DNA of 37,966 nucleotides from Rhodococcus aetherivorans (GTDB lineage: Bacteria > Actinomycetota > Actinomycetes > Mycobacteriales > Mycobacteriaceae), in contig NZ_JAALEG010000064.1 of the NCBI RefSeq assembly GCF_011058165.1, forward strand, positions 1 through 37,966. The letters run 5' to 3'. The position numbers and the translations under genes are program-made. Positions 19,368 to 26,813 of the stretch are shown here, piece after piece; positions within the stretch are counted from its first letter, which is position 1; each line of letters starts with the position of its first letter. The notes beneath the pieces were generated by a model. The model saw only the letters and a program-made list of their open reading frames with translations, searched no databases and was not told the origin of the DNA.

Positions 19368-19806
19368 ACAGGTCCAGCAGTCGCGCCCGGGTGGCCTGCA
19401 ACCGCTCCAGGAGGGCCCCGAACAGGGCCCGCATCACCGTGTATCCGAACTCGGCGTCGGCCTCGCTCAGCGCCTGCAGCGCCGCGGCGTCCACCTCCAG
19501 AGCCGAGGTCGCAGCGGCCGCGACGGCCCCGTAATGCCAGCGGTAGGGCGGCGTCAGCCACGACCATCCCAGGACGTCACCGTCGACAAACGTGTCGAGG
19601 GTGACCGGGCCGCGGCCGGGCACCACCGTGTACAGATCCACCCGGCCGTCCTGGAGCAGCCAGCAACTGCGCGCCTCCCCGCCCTCGTGGAAGACGTGCT
19701 CCCCGGCGGCGAAGCGGACCGGGTGGGCGAGCGCGGCGATCCGATCCCGCGCCTCCGGGCCCAGCCCCGCCAGAGCCCGGATGCCGTCGAGCGGTGGGGT
19801 CGTCAT
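19345..19806 (-). CDS. Stand-alone cyclic-nucleotide-domain-like protein in the hydrogenase operon
   Basis: 153 residues made of one cyclic-nucleotide-binding beta-roll (HPVRFAAGEHVFHEGGEARSCWLLQDGRVDLY), a degenerate phosphate cassette (GDVLGWSWLTPPYRWHYGAVA) and a C-terminal helix. There is no DNA-binding domain, so it is not a CRP-like regulator. The usual cassette Glu is replaced by the GWSWL segment, while an Arg remains; whether it binds a cyclic nucleotide is uncertain. It overlaps the beta-subunit gene by ATGA and the gamma-subunit gene by 23 bases, which makes a role as accessory subunit or activity switch for the hydrogenase likely. That role is inference. Confidence 0.8.
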   Translation of the reverse strand: MTTPPLDGIRALAGLGPEARDRIAALAHPVRFAAGEHVFHEGGEARSCWLLQDGRVDLYTVVPGRGPVTLDTFVDGDVLGWSWLTPPYRWHYGAVAAAATSALEVDAAALQALSEADAEFGYTVMRALFGALLERLQATRARLLDLYAGPDVR

Positions 19807-20963
19807 CGGTGCCCGTCCGGTTCGTCGTCGTGGGTGGCGAGCGCGCCGGTGAGGCGGGCCGCCTCCGCGGTGATGTCGATGCCGACGGGGCACCAGTCGA
19901 TGCAGCGGCCGCAGCCGACACATCCCGAGCTGCCGAACTGGTCGTGCCAGGTGCCGAGCTTGTGCGAGATCCACTGCCGGTACCGGCTCCGGCCGGACGC
20001 CCGGACGTCACCGCCGTGGATGTAGGAGAAGTCCGGTTCGAAACAGGACGCCCAGTGCTGCCACCTTCCGGCGTGCCCGTCGGCGAGGTCGGTGACGTCC
20101 TCCGTCGACGTACAGAAGCAGGTGGGGCACACCATCGTGCAGTTTCCGCAGGTCAGGCAGCGATCGGCGACATCCTCCCAGACGTCCGCCTCGCGGGCGT
20201 CGCGGAGCATCGCCCGCAGGTCGACCTCGGGCATGCTCCGTCCCATCCGGTCGCCGGCCGCCGCCACCGCGTTGCGGGCCCCGGTGGTCTCGTCCGCGGT
20301 GGCGTCGCGGTGGGGGAGCAGGTCCAGGATTCGGGCGCCCTCGTCGGTCCCGACGTCCACGAGAAAACGGTGTCCCTGCTCGTCGACGCGTTCGGTCAGG
20401 CCCAGGTCGTACCCCGGGCCCGCGGCGGGACCGGTGGCCATCGAGGCGCAGAAGCAGACCTCGCCCGGTTCGGTGCAGTTGACCGCGACGACGAACAGCC
20501 CGCGGAACCGTCGCGCGGTGGCCCCGTCGGGATGGGCGCCGCGGGTCAGCACCGTGCCCAGGATGCCGATCGCGGCCAGGTCGCAGCCGCGGACGCCGAG
20601 GAACGCGTACCGGGTCTCGTCCGCGGGTGGGGGCCGGTAACTGCCGTCCGGCGCGGTCGACCACAGTTGCTGTCGTGCGGGGTGCAGGAACTGCTTCCAC
20701 GACTGCGGACCCGCGGAATGGCCGAACACGGCGGTGTCGTCGCGCCGCCGGAGCCGATACCGCCCGGGTGCGGTCGACACGCCCCACCCGTCGGGCAGCT
20801 CTCGTCCCGACCCGAGCTCGTCGAGCACGATGGCGTCGTCGCGGACGGTGGGGCCGACGACGCGATATCCCTCGGCCTGCAGCACCTCGATCAGCCGGTC
20901 GAGGTGGGCGCGGGACAGGATTGCCGGCGTCGGGGGGTCGGCGTGCGAATCCGCAATACCCAT
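19803..20963 (-). CDS. hyhB: Hydrogenase iron-sulfur beta subunit
   Basis: 386 residues from ATG 20963, with GGGAG about 7 bases upstream; an earlier in-frame ATG (20990) is rejected. Two four-cysteine ferredoxin motifs stand near the C-terminus: CLTCGNCTMVCP and CVGCGRCIDWCP. The N-terminal part is the sulfhydrogenase beta-subunit type (FLGVRGCDLAAIGILGTVL, VNCTEPGEVCFCASM). It forms the electron-transfer arm with the FAD subunit. It is the first gene of the hydrogenase operon; a sigma-A-like promoter lies about 70 bases upstream. Confidence 0.9.
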   Translation of the reverse strand: MGIADSHADPPTPAILSRAHLDRLIEVLQAEGYRVVGPTVRDDAIVLDELGSGRELPDGWGVSTAPGRYRLRRRDDTAVFGHSAGPQSWKQFLHPARQQLWSTAPDGSYRPPPADETRYAFLGVRGCDLAAIGILGTVLTRGAHPDGATARRFRGLFVVAVNCTEPGEVCFCASMATGPAAGPGYDLGLTERVDEQGHRFLVDVGTDEGARILDLLPHRDATADETTGARNAVAAAGDRMGRSMPEVDLRAMLRDAREADVWEDVADRCLTCGNCTMVCPTCFCTSTEDVTDLADGHAGRWQHWASCFEPDFSYIHGGDVRASGRSRYRQWISHKLGTWHDQFGSSGCVGCGRCIDWCPVGIDITAEAARLTGALATHDDEPDGHR

Positions 20964-21032
20964 GGCAGCTCCCGTGATTCGAACGGTCACGACCCGGCGC
21001 AGCCCTCACTCGTCGCGCTGGTGGCCCCCTCG

Positions 21033-21062
21033 AGTATCGTCGCGGGTGCACCGCCCGGTCAA
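21033..21062 (-). promoter_or_regulatory. Sigma-A-like promoter of the hydrogenase operon
   Basis: On the minus strand TTGACC (21062-21057) and GATACT (21038-21033) are separated by 18 bases, in the 121-base gap before the beta-subunit gene. No DosR box or CRP consensus is seen here, although the related mycobacterial enzyme responds to hypoxia. Confidence 0.5.
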
Positions 21063-21084
21063 CCGGCCGGCCGTCGCGGCCCGG

Positions 21085-21876
21085 TCAGTACGGGTCGAAC
21101 CGGACGTTCTCGGCGGGGGTCCCGGTCTCGACGAGCGTGTGCAGGGTCGCGCGGACCATCGCCGCGGACCCGCACACGAGCACCTGGTGGTCGCCGAACG
21201 CCCCGTAGGAGGTGACCACCTCGTCGAGGCTGCCCTCGAGCAGCTCGTCGGGGTGGAACCCGGGATCGCCGACGTGGGCGACGATGCGGTCGTACCACTC
21301 GTCGGGGATCCCGGGGTCGTCGACCGACTCGACCACCGGCACCACGGTCAGCCACGGCAGCGTCTCGGCGAGCAGGATCAGCATGTCGGCGGCGTACAGG
21401 TCGCGGGGCGTGCGGCCGCCGACGAACAGGAAGGTCTGGGGCGGGTCCGGCCGGCGCGCGACGTCGAGGATCAGCGCCCTCAGCGGGGCCAGGCCGGTGC
21501 CGCCGGCCACCATGATCACGATGCGGCCGGAGTCGTCGACGTGCAGGTTGCCGCCCTGCGGCGCGCCGATCGTCCACACGTCGCCGGGCCGGGTGGCGGT
21601 GACGATGCTGCCGCTGACCCAGCCGCCGGGGACGGTACGGACGTGGAACTCGAGCTTGCCGTCGAGCGACGGGGGCAGTGCGGGGGAGAGGCGGCGCGGC
21701 AGCCGGGGATGCTGCGGCACGGTGACGTCGACGTACTGCCCGGGCGCGAACGGCACCATCGCGTCGTCGCATTCGAGGCGTACCACCGCGACGTCGTGGC
21801 GGAGCCGGTGGTGCTCGACGACGGTCGCCGACCACACCGTGTCGGGGGTGTGCAGGGTCTGTCCGGCCGGCTGCAT
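21085..21876 (-). CDS. Globin-less flavohemoglobin-type FAD/NAD reductase
   Basis: 263 residues from ATG 21876, with GGGAG upstream. It contains only the reductase half of a flavohemoglobin: an FAD barrel (FAPGQYVDVTVPQHPRLPRRLSPALPP), then an NAD domain (IVIMVAGGTGLAPLRALIL, LVCGSAAMVRATLHTL) and a C-terminal VRFDPY. It aligns along its whole length with the C-terminal half of the type II flavohemoglobin at 30862-32022 (shared phrases GGWVS, GTGLAPLRA, NPWLTVVPVVE/LPWLTVVPVVE), so the two are paralogues. The canonical RxYS FAD motif is RRLS here. It lies directly upstream of the hydrogenase operon on the same strand and may supply or accept electrons there; its partner is unknown. Confidence 0.85.
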   Translation of the reverse strand: MQPAGQTLHTPDTVWSATVVEHHRLRHDVAVVRLECDDAMVPFAPGQYVDVTVPQHPRLPRRLSPALPPSLDGKLEFHVRTVPGGWVSGSIVTATRPGDVWTIGAPQGGNLHVDDSGRIVIMVAGGTGLAPLRALILDVARRPDPPQTFLFVGGRTPRDLYAADMLILLAETLPWLTVVPVVESVDDPGIPDEWYDRIVAHVGDPGFHPDELLEGSLDEVVTSYGAFGDHQVLVCGSAAMVRATLHTLVETGTPAENVRFDPY

Positions 21877-22095
21877 GGTGTGACTCCCGGTGCTCGAGCG
21901 TGAAGGTGGCCCCACTCTAGGGACCGCTCCAACGCGGCTTGCACGCGCCCACCGCGACCTCGCCACAGACGATCAGCGACTCGTGCGTCCAGCGCGAGCA
22001 GCTGCTGCGCCAACTGCTGGGGATCGAGTGTTTCGGTCACGATCGTGAGTTCTCGCGAAACAAGCTCGGCGCGTCGGCCGAAGCCGGATCGGCCG

Positions 22096-22419
22096 TTATC
22101 CCGGGAGTCCCTGACGTGCTGGAGGACGCGCGTCGAATGCGGGAAGGCGGCCGAGGACGGGAGTCCATTCGTCGATTCGGTAGTGGGGAACGAGGCCGTG
22201 GACGACAAAGGGATCGTGGGTCAAGAGGGAGTCGACGGTGTCGACGGTGTCCGACTCGAGGAGGATGAGGGCGCCGGAGTCGTCGGCGTAGGGGCCGCAG
22301 GCAATGACGGTGCCGCGGTCGACCAAGGCGGCGAGCCATGTTCGGTGTGCGGCTCGATAGGTGTCCCGGCCGGTGGCGGTCTCGGCGGTGTAGGTGTAGT
22401 CGACGACGAAGAGCGGCAT
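22096..22419 (-). CDS. YciI-like small protein
   Basis: 107 residues from ATG 22419 (AAGGAA about 10 bases upstream). It begins MPLFVVDYTYTAETATGRD and continues HRTWLAALVDRGTVIACGPYADDSGALILLES, then THDPFVVHGLVPHYRIDEWTPVLG. This matches the YciI/ferredoxin-like alpha-beta barrel family, with His and Asp at typical positions (R..HR.WL, D.SGAL, DPF). Members act on small organic acids or as dehydrochlorinase-like enzymes, but most have no known substrate. It follows the Nramp-like gene after 119 bases that contain a long hairpin. Confidence 0.8.
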   Translation of the reverse strand: MPLFVVDYTYTAETATGRDTYRAAHRTWLAALVDRGTVIACGPYADDSGALILLESDTVDTVDSLLTHDPFVVHGLVPHYRIDEWTPVLGRLPAFDARPPARQGLPG

Positions 22420-22469
22420 GTTCTCGGGTTCCTTGTCGGGCCGGAGGTGGTGGCGAGTGGTTTTCGTGT

Positions 22470-22520
22470 GGCAAGCAGTGGGGCGGACACCGAGTCCCGG
22501 TGTCCGCCACACTGCCTGCC
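22470..22520 (-). terminator. Long hairpin after the Nramp-like gene
   Basis: The inner stem GGCGGACACCG (22482-22492) pairs with CGGTGTCCGCC (22498-22508). After one mismatch an outer stem of 11 positions (22470-22480 with 22510-22520) continues with a single mismatch. It lies 18 bases beyond the transporter stop, on the side expected for a terminator. Confidence 0.65.
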
Positions 22521-22538
22521 ATGTGTGCGTGAAGTGCT

Positions 22539-23834
22539 TCAGCTGAGCAGTTCGTAGAGCAGCAGCGCGGAGAGCGACAGGATGGCGACGAGGCCGGCCG
22601 CGGCGATGGCGTTCTTCCACCAGGTGTTGCGCAGGGTGCCCATCAGATCGCGGTTGTTGCTCATCACCAGCAGCAGAACGCCCAGGAGAGGCGCAATGAG
22701 AACTGTCAGGGCTTGGGCAACGATGATGAGTTGGACCGGGGACTTGGTGAACAGCAGCGTGATGGCCAGGCCGAAGGTGAGGATTGCCGCACTGGTGAGT
22801 TTTGCTGTCGGGGTGCTGGGCGAGGGGCCCTTGTCCAGGGCGTCGGAGAGCATAGTGCCGCCGGCGGTGGCGTTGGCGACCATCGAGGAGAACGCGGCGC
22901 CGGACAGGCCGAGGGCGAAGATGGTGGATCCGACGGGGCCGGCGATGGGTTCGAAGACTTTGGCCAGGCCGGTGAGGGTGGTGGCTTCGGTGCCGGTACG
23001 GCCGAGGACTGCGGCGGCGACGATGATGACGAGGCAGGTCATGATGCCAGGTGCCACGATGCCGGGGATGGTGTCGGCGATGGTGGTCCGCCGGTAGTCG
23101 GCGGCGGAGCGCTCGCGTTCGTGGGTGCCGTAGGCGGTGAAGAAGGCAGCGTTGAGGGAAAAGTTGGTGCCGACGAGGGCGACGATGAGTAGTTGTCCGC
23201 CGGCAGGGATGGTGGGGACGGCGCCGCTGAGGGCCTGATACCAGTCCGGCTCGGCGATGACGGCGCTGAGGACGAACGTCGCCGCCATCAGGGCGACGAT
23301 CACCAGCAGCACCCGTTCGACGGTGCGATAGACGTTGCGGAACAGCAGGATCAGCCCGACGAAGGCTGTGCAGATCGCCGACCACAGCAGTGGGGAGCCC
23401 CCGAAGACCATGGACAGCCCGAGGCCGGACCCGACGGCATTGCCGACGGAGAAACACAAGGTAATGAGGAAGACGCCCGCACCGGCCGCCACGCCGACGC
23501 GACGGCCGAGGACGTCCTTGACCGAGCTGATCATCGATACCGGGGTGCGGATACCGAGGCGCACGCTCATGTCGGCATAGACGAGCATGAAGGTCGTCGA
23601 CAGTGCGATGACCCAGATCAGGGAGTAGCTGTATGCGCTGCCGGCCTGTACGGCGCTGGCGAGGTTGCCGGGGCCGAACTGCCATGCTCCCGCGATGAAT
23701 GCCGGTCCGGCCATTGCCAGGGTGCGAACCCAGCTCCGTCGGGGTCGGGGCCGGCTCTGTTGCGGTGAGGGGCTGCCCGCGACCACTGGTTCGCCTCCGG
23801 GGGCCTCGGTGGAGAGAGAAGTGTGCTGACTCAT
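22539..23834 (-). CDS. Nramp-superfamily membrane transporter lacking canonical metal ligands
   Basis: 431 residues from ATG 23834 with about eleven hydrophobic helices. Helix 1 (AMAGPAFIAGAWQFGPGNLASAVQAGS) matches the Nramp signature GPAFIA...DPGN...QAG, but the metal-binding Asp is Gly (GPGN). Helix 6 (VALVGTNFSLNAAFFTAYGTHERER) lacks the MPH motif whose Met contacts manganese or iron. Known divergent Nramp relatives carry other cargoes (magnesium, aluminium, organic substrates), so this protein probably does not carry manganese. Context with a DapA-family lyase and LacI regulator suggests uptake of the lyase substrate; this is inference. The N-terminal 30 residues are Ser/Pro-rich and cytoplasmic. 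Confidence 0.82.
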   Translation of the reverse strand: MSQHTSLSTEAPGGEPVVAGSPSPQQSRPRPRRSWVRTLAMAGPAFIAGAWQFGPGNLASAVQAGSAYSYSLIWVIALSTTFMLVYADMSVRLGIRTPVSMISSVKDVLGRRVGVAAGAGVFLITLCFSVGNAVGSGLGLSMVFGGSPLLWSAICTAFVGLILLFRNVYRTVERVLLVIVALMAATFVLSAVIAEPDWYQALSGAVPTIPAGGQLLIVALVGTNFSLNAAFFTAYGTHERERSAADYRRTTIADTIPGIVAPGIMTCLVIIVAAAVLGRTGTEATTLTGLAKVFEPIAGPVGSTIFALGLSGAAFSSMVANATAGGTMLSDALDKGPSPSTPTAKLTSAAILTFGLAITLLFTKSPVQLIIVAQALTVLIAPLLGVLLLVMSNNRDLMGTLRNTWWKNAIAAAGLVAILSLSALLLYELLS

Positions 23835-23971
23835 CGACGAGCCTACTTTCTGGTGCTCGAACCGCGGGCGGACGGCTGCGTGGACGACGAGGAGGTCGTG
23901 CGGGCGCTGACGGTTCGACGGGAAGGTGACCACGGATGCACGAGTGTGGTGCCGGTGGCATGTGGTGGAGG

Positions 23972-24012
23972 TCGGCCGGCCCGCCGGGCCATGTGAGCGG
24001 CGGGCCGGCCGA
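23972..24012 (-). terminator. Hairpin between the DapA-family gene and the Nramp-like gene
   Basis: A perfect 15-bp stem, TCGGCCGGCCCGCCG (23972-23986) with its complement (23998-24012), and an 11-base loop. It lies 86 bases after the lyase stop at 24098 and probably ends or attenuates that transcript before the transporter gene. Confidence 0.6.
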
Positions 24013-24097
24013 ACCTGTGCGTCACGCACAAGCGGTGACGGCCGGGAACGCGGAATGCGGATGGTCCGTCGGATGCTGACGGGAGCAGCGATGAGGG

Positions 24098-25036
24098 TCA
24101 GGCGAAGGCGGCGACCGACCCGAGGCCGGCCGACTGCAGCGCGGCCGCGATCTCGGCGCCGGCGCCGGCGGCCAGCGGCAGCAGCGGAGAGCGGACGGTG
24201 GCGTGCTCGAGGATGCCGCGGGCGACGAGGCCTTCCTTCAGGGCGACGGTGCCTTCCATGTGGGAGCCGCGGTGGTAGACGTTGGCGGTCACCGGCAGCA
24301 GGCGGTCGTGGAGGGCGCGGGCGGCGGGGTAGTCCTTGGCCTTGCCGGCGGCGATGAGCTCGACCAGCGGCTCGGGAGCAAGTCCGCCGTAGCCGACGAG
24401 CAGGCCGTCGACGTCGAACGCGGTGTGCAGCAGGTACTCGTCGTGGCAGCTGAGGATCTGCAGGTCCGGGTTCTCCTTGCGCAGCACCGGGATCTCGCGG
24501 TCCCAGCGGCGCATGTTGCGCACGCCGTTCTTGGTGGCGAACACTCCTGCTTGGGCGGCGATCTCGAGCTGGGTGTCCAGGTTGTACGTGGCCTTGGTGG
24601 CATCCGGGTACTGGAACAGGATCAGCGGAAGCCCCGATCCTTCGTAGATGGCCTTGTAGCGGTCCTGCGGAGCGCCGTCCTGGTAACCGAAGCGCAGCCA
24701 CCCGTGAGAGGGATAGACCAGTCCGGCCGAGGCGCCGGCATCGACGGCACGCTTGGCCTCCTCCACCGAGACTGCGGTGCCCTCGCCCGTGATGCCGGCG
24801 ATGATGGGCAGACGGCCGTCGACGGAGTCTTTGAACGCGGCGATGACGCGCACCTGCTCGTCCTGGGTGAGGAACGTGCCCTCGCCGGCGTGGCCCAGGA
24901 CCACCAGGCCCTTGACACCGTCGACGCTGCCGAGCCACGAGCCGAGGCGCTGGATGGCGGCGTAGTCGACGTCGCCGTCACGGGTGAACGGGGTGACCGG
25001 TGCAGGGGTGAGGCCGCGGAGGTCGAGTGTGCTCAT
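24098..25036 (-). CDS. DapA/NAL-family aldolase or dehydratase
   Basis: 312 residues from ATG 25036 (AGGAAAG upstream). A TIM barrel of the dihydrodipicolinate synthase/N-acetylneuraminate lyase family: GHAGEGTFLTQDEQVRV near residue 48, LFQYPD with Tyr143 and ATKNGVR with Lys169 as the Schiff-base lysine. The usual GTTGE phrase near residue 48 reads GHAGEG, which argues against true lysine-pathway DapA. It more likely cleaves or dehydrates a 2-keto acid (sugar acid or aromatic). A divergent LacI-type regulator with operators 37 bases upstream supports an inducible catabolic role. Confidence 0.85.
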   Translation of the reverse strand: MSTLDLRGLTPAPVTPFTRDGDVDYAAIQRLGSWLGSVDGVKGLVVLGHAGEGTFLTQDEQVRVIAAFKDSVDGRLPIIAGITGEGTAVSVEEAKRAVDAGASAGLVYPSHGWLRFGYQDGAPQDRYKAIYEGSGLPLILFQYPDATKATYNLDTQLEIAAQAGVFATKNGVRNMRRWDREIPVLRKENPDLQILSCHDEYLLHTAFDVDGLLVGYGGLAPEPLVELIAAGKAKDYPAARALHDRLLPVTANVYHRGSHMEGTVALKEGLVARGILEHATVRSPLLPLAAGAGAEIAAALQSAGLGSVAAFA

Positions 25037-25072
25037 GATCGCTCTTTCCTGGAAGTATGACGCTTCTTTGCA

Positions 25073-25100
25073 AACGTTCCCGGGAACGTTCCCGTGAACG
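25073..25100. promoter_or_regulatory. Overlapping operators for the LacI-type regulator
   Basis: AACGTTCCCGGGAACGTT (25073-25090) is a perfect 18-base palindrome. GGGAACGTTCCC (25082-25093) is a second perfect palindrome in overlapping register. CGTTC at 25087 and GAACG ending at 25100 form a third, gapped one. They lie in the 177-base divergent region between the lyase and the regulator, so both genes are probably repressed together. TACGAT at 25115-25120 is a possible -10 for the regulator. Confidence 0.7.
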
Positions 25101-25213
25101 ATTTCATCGTGCGGTACGATCGGTCTCTGTGTCAAGGGTCACTCTCGACTCGGGAGGTGATCAGCCGGCCTTGCCCGGGCAGACGAGGGCCAACGCGGTA
25201 GACAGGGACGATC

Positions 25214-26260
25214 ATGAAGACGAACGGGAACGCGGCAGAGAGCAGGCACAAGGTCGTCACGCTGCGCGAGGTGGCCGAGGCTGCCGGCGTGAGCACCTCG
25301 ACGGTGAGCCGGGTGCTCGACGATCGGATTCCCCCTTCGCACTCACCGACGGCCCAACGCGTCCGCGAGGTCGCAGCCGCCCTCGGCTACCGGCGCAACA
25401 CCTTCGCCTCCAGCCTGCGCCGTGGCCAGACCGCCACGATCGGTGTGCTCGTCCCCCGGCTCAGCGATACCGTTATGGCCCTGATGTACGAGGCGGTCGG
25501 GCGGGCCGCGAAGCGACTCGGCTACTTCACCATGGTTGCCACCACCGGCGACGACCCCGCCGACGAGCAGGACGCGGCGCATTCCCTCCTCGGCCGCAAC
25601 GTCGACGGGCTGATCATCGCCTCGAGCCGCCGCGACGATCCGTTACCCCGCCAGCTTCGCGAGCAGAACGTGCCCCATGCCCTCGTGTTGCGCACCGACG
25701 GCATCAGCCCGTCCTCGATCGGCGACGACGAAGCCGGCGGATACCTCGCCACCCGGCACTTGATCGACCTCGGGCACAACGACATTGCCGTGCTGTCGGG
25801 ACCGTTGTTCACCTCCACCGCCGCCGGCCGCCTTGCCGGTGCACAGAAGGCTCTGCGGGAAGCCGGGATCGAGGTCGATCCGGGCTGGATCGTCGAAACG
25901 GGATTCGGCATCGAAAGTGGAGAGGAAGCCGGGCGGCGGCTCTTCGCTTCCTCCGTGCGTCCAACGGCCGTCTTCGCCGCCAACGACAACCTTGCCCTGG
26001 GGGTCATGGCGGCGGCCCACCAGAGGTCGCTGGCTATAGGCGACGACGTGGCCCTGGTGGGCTACAACGACATCCCGTTGTCGCAGCGCCTCCCGGTTCC
26101 GCTGACATCGGTACGGACGCCGTTCGATCAGATCGCGGCTACCGCACTGGATTTGATGCTCGCCGCCGGTCCTGTCGGCACTCCGATCCGCCGAGCCCTG
26201 CCCACGCTGATTCCGAGACAGTCGTCCGGCCCCCACAGAAGCGCCGCATCCGCGCTCTGA
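25214..26260 (+). CDS. LacI-family transcriptional regulator
   Basis: 348 residues. The N-terminal helix-turn-helix and hinge are VTLREVAEAAGVSTSTVSRVLDDR...AQRVREVAAALGYRRNTFASSLRRGQT. The periplasmic-binding-protein-like sensor follows, beginning IGVLVPRLSDTVMALMYEAV, with AVFAANDNLALGVMAAA and DVALVGYNDIPLS. The effector is unknown. An AGGGA motif precedes ATG 25214. The gene is divergent from the DapA-family lyase, with palindromic operators in between, so it likely controls the lyase-transporter-YciI group and itself. The C-terminus (SSGPHRSAASAL) is short and unremarkable. Confidence 0.92.
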   Translation: MKTNGNAAESRHKVVTLREVAEAAGVSTSTVSRVLDDRIPPSHSPTAQRVREVAAALGYRRNTFASSLRRGQTATIGVLVPRLSDTVMALMYEAVGRAAKRLGYFTMVATTGDDPADEQDAAHSLLGRNVDGLIIASSRRDDPLPRQLREQNVPHALVLRTDGISPSSIGDDEAGGYLATRHLIDLGHNDIAVLSGPLFTSTAAGRLAGAQKALREAGIEVDPGWIVETGFGIESGEEAGRRLFASSVRPTAVFAANDNLALGVMAAAHQRSLAIGDDVALVGYNDIPLSQRLPVPLTSVRTPFDQIAATALDLMLAAGPVGTPIRRALPTLIPRQSSGPHRSAASAL

Positions 26261-26709
26261 TCCGGACACCTGCGGCACCCGACCGCATCGTGCGACAGAG
26301 CCGCCAGGGGGCGAGGCAACGGCAAGGCGCAGCCGCGGCGATCGGCGGAGTGGACCCGCCGCAGCAGGGTATAAACCTTCGAGCATTCGCCGGTGTGCTC
26401 GCCCCGACGATGCAGATGCTGCCCTGTCTTCGGGCCCGGCGGCGTGCCTCCACCCGCCCGGCGGCGTTGCAGGGCAACCGCTCGCCCCCGAAACGGGTGA
26501 GCATCAGGCGCCACCCACGCTGTGTGAGATCGACCGGGTCGCGATCGGTGAACGTTCGCCGAGGCGATGCGCGTCGGCAGCGCGGCTCAGCGCGACCCGG
26601 CAACTGCTACGCCGAGACATTCGATCTCCGGATGAGGATCTCGACGTCGGCGTAGCGAGTGGTATCCGTCGACGAGGACCATCGGGATGCGACCGGACCG
26701 CGTCCGGAA
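26261..26709. other. Gene-free stretch between the regulator and the acyl-CoA ligase
   Basis: About 450 bases with no convincing gene. Open frames on both strands here are Arg/Cys/Pro-rich, lack ribosome-binding sites and match no family I recognise. The stretch could be a decayed gene; no terminal inverted repeats are visible. Confidence 0.5.
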
Positions 26710-26748
26710 TGAAACATGTTCCAATTTCGGTGTCGATGTGGTTATGGT
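26710..26748 (+). promoter_or_regulatory. KstR-type operator overlapping the fadD promoter
   Basis: TGAAACATGTTCCA at 26710-26723 fits the KstR consensus TNNAACNNGTTNNA at every fixed position. It overlaps a possible -35 (TTCCAA, 26719-26724) that is 18 bases from a -10-like TATGGT (26743-26748). A TetR-type repressor bound here would block the promoter. Confidence 0.55.
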
Positions 26749-26813
26749 GACGAAGGCGGCGGCCCCGTCGCGCCCAGCTGCCGTCACGCCGCCCACGACC
26801 GGAAGGACGCTCA

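Noticed and set aside
20964-21084. DosR box upstream of the hydrogenase operon
   Set aside because: Looked for because the mycobacterial Hyd3 enzyme is hypoxia-responsive, but no sequence near the TTSGGGACTWWAGTCCCSAA consensus is present.
24098-25036. Housekeeping dapA of the lysine pathway
   Set aside because: Divergent active-site loop (GHAGEG), own LacI regulator and no lysine or cell-wall genes nearby favour a catabolic family member.
26139-26603. 154-codon minus-strand frame between the LacI regulator and fadD
   Set aside because: Overlaps the regulator's 3' end, is Arg/Cys-rich and matches no family; codon positions show no clear coding bias.
26504-26680. Possible remnant of an IS30-type transposase helix-turn-helix on the plus strand (EIDRVAIGERSPRR...)
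   Set aside because: The resemblance is weak, needs frameshifts, and no terminal inverted repeats or target duplications are visible.
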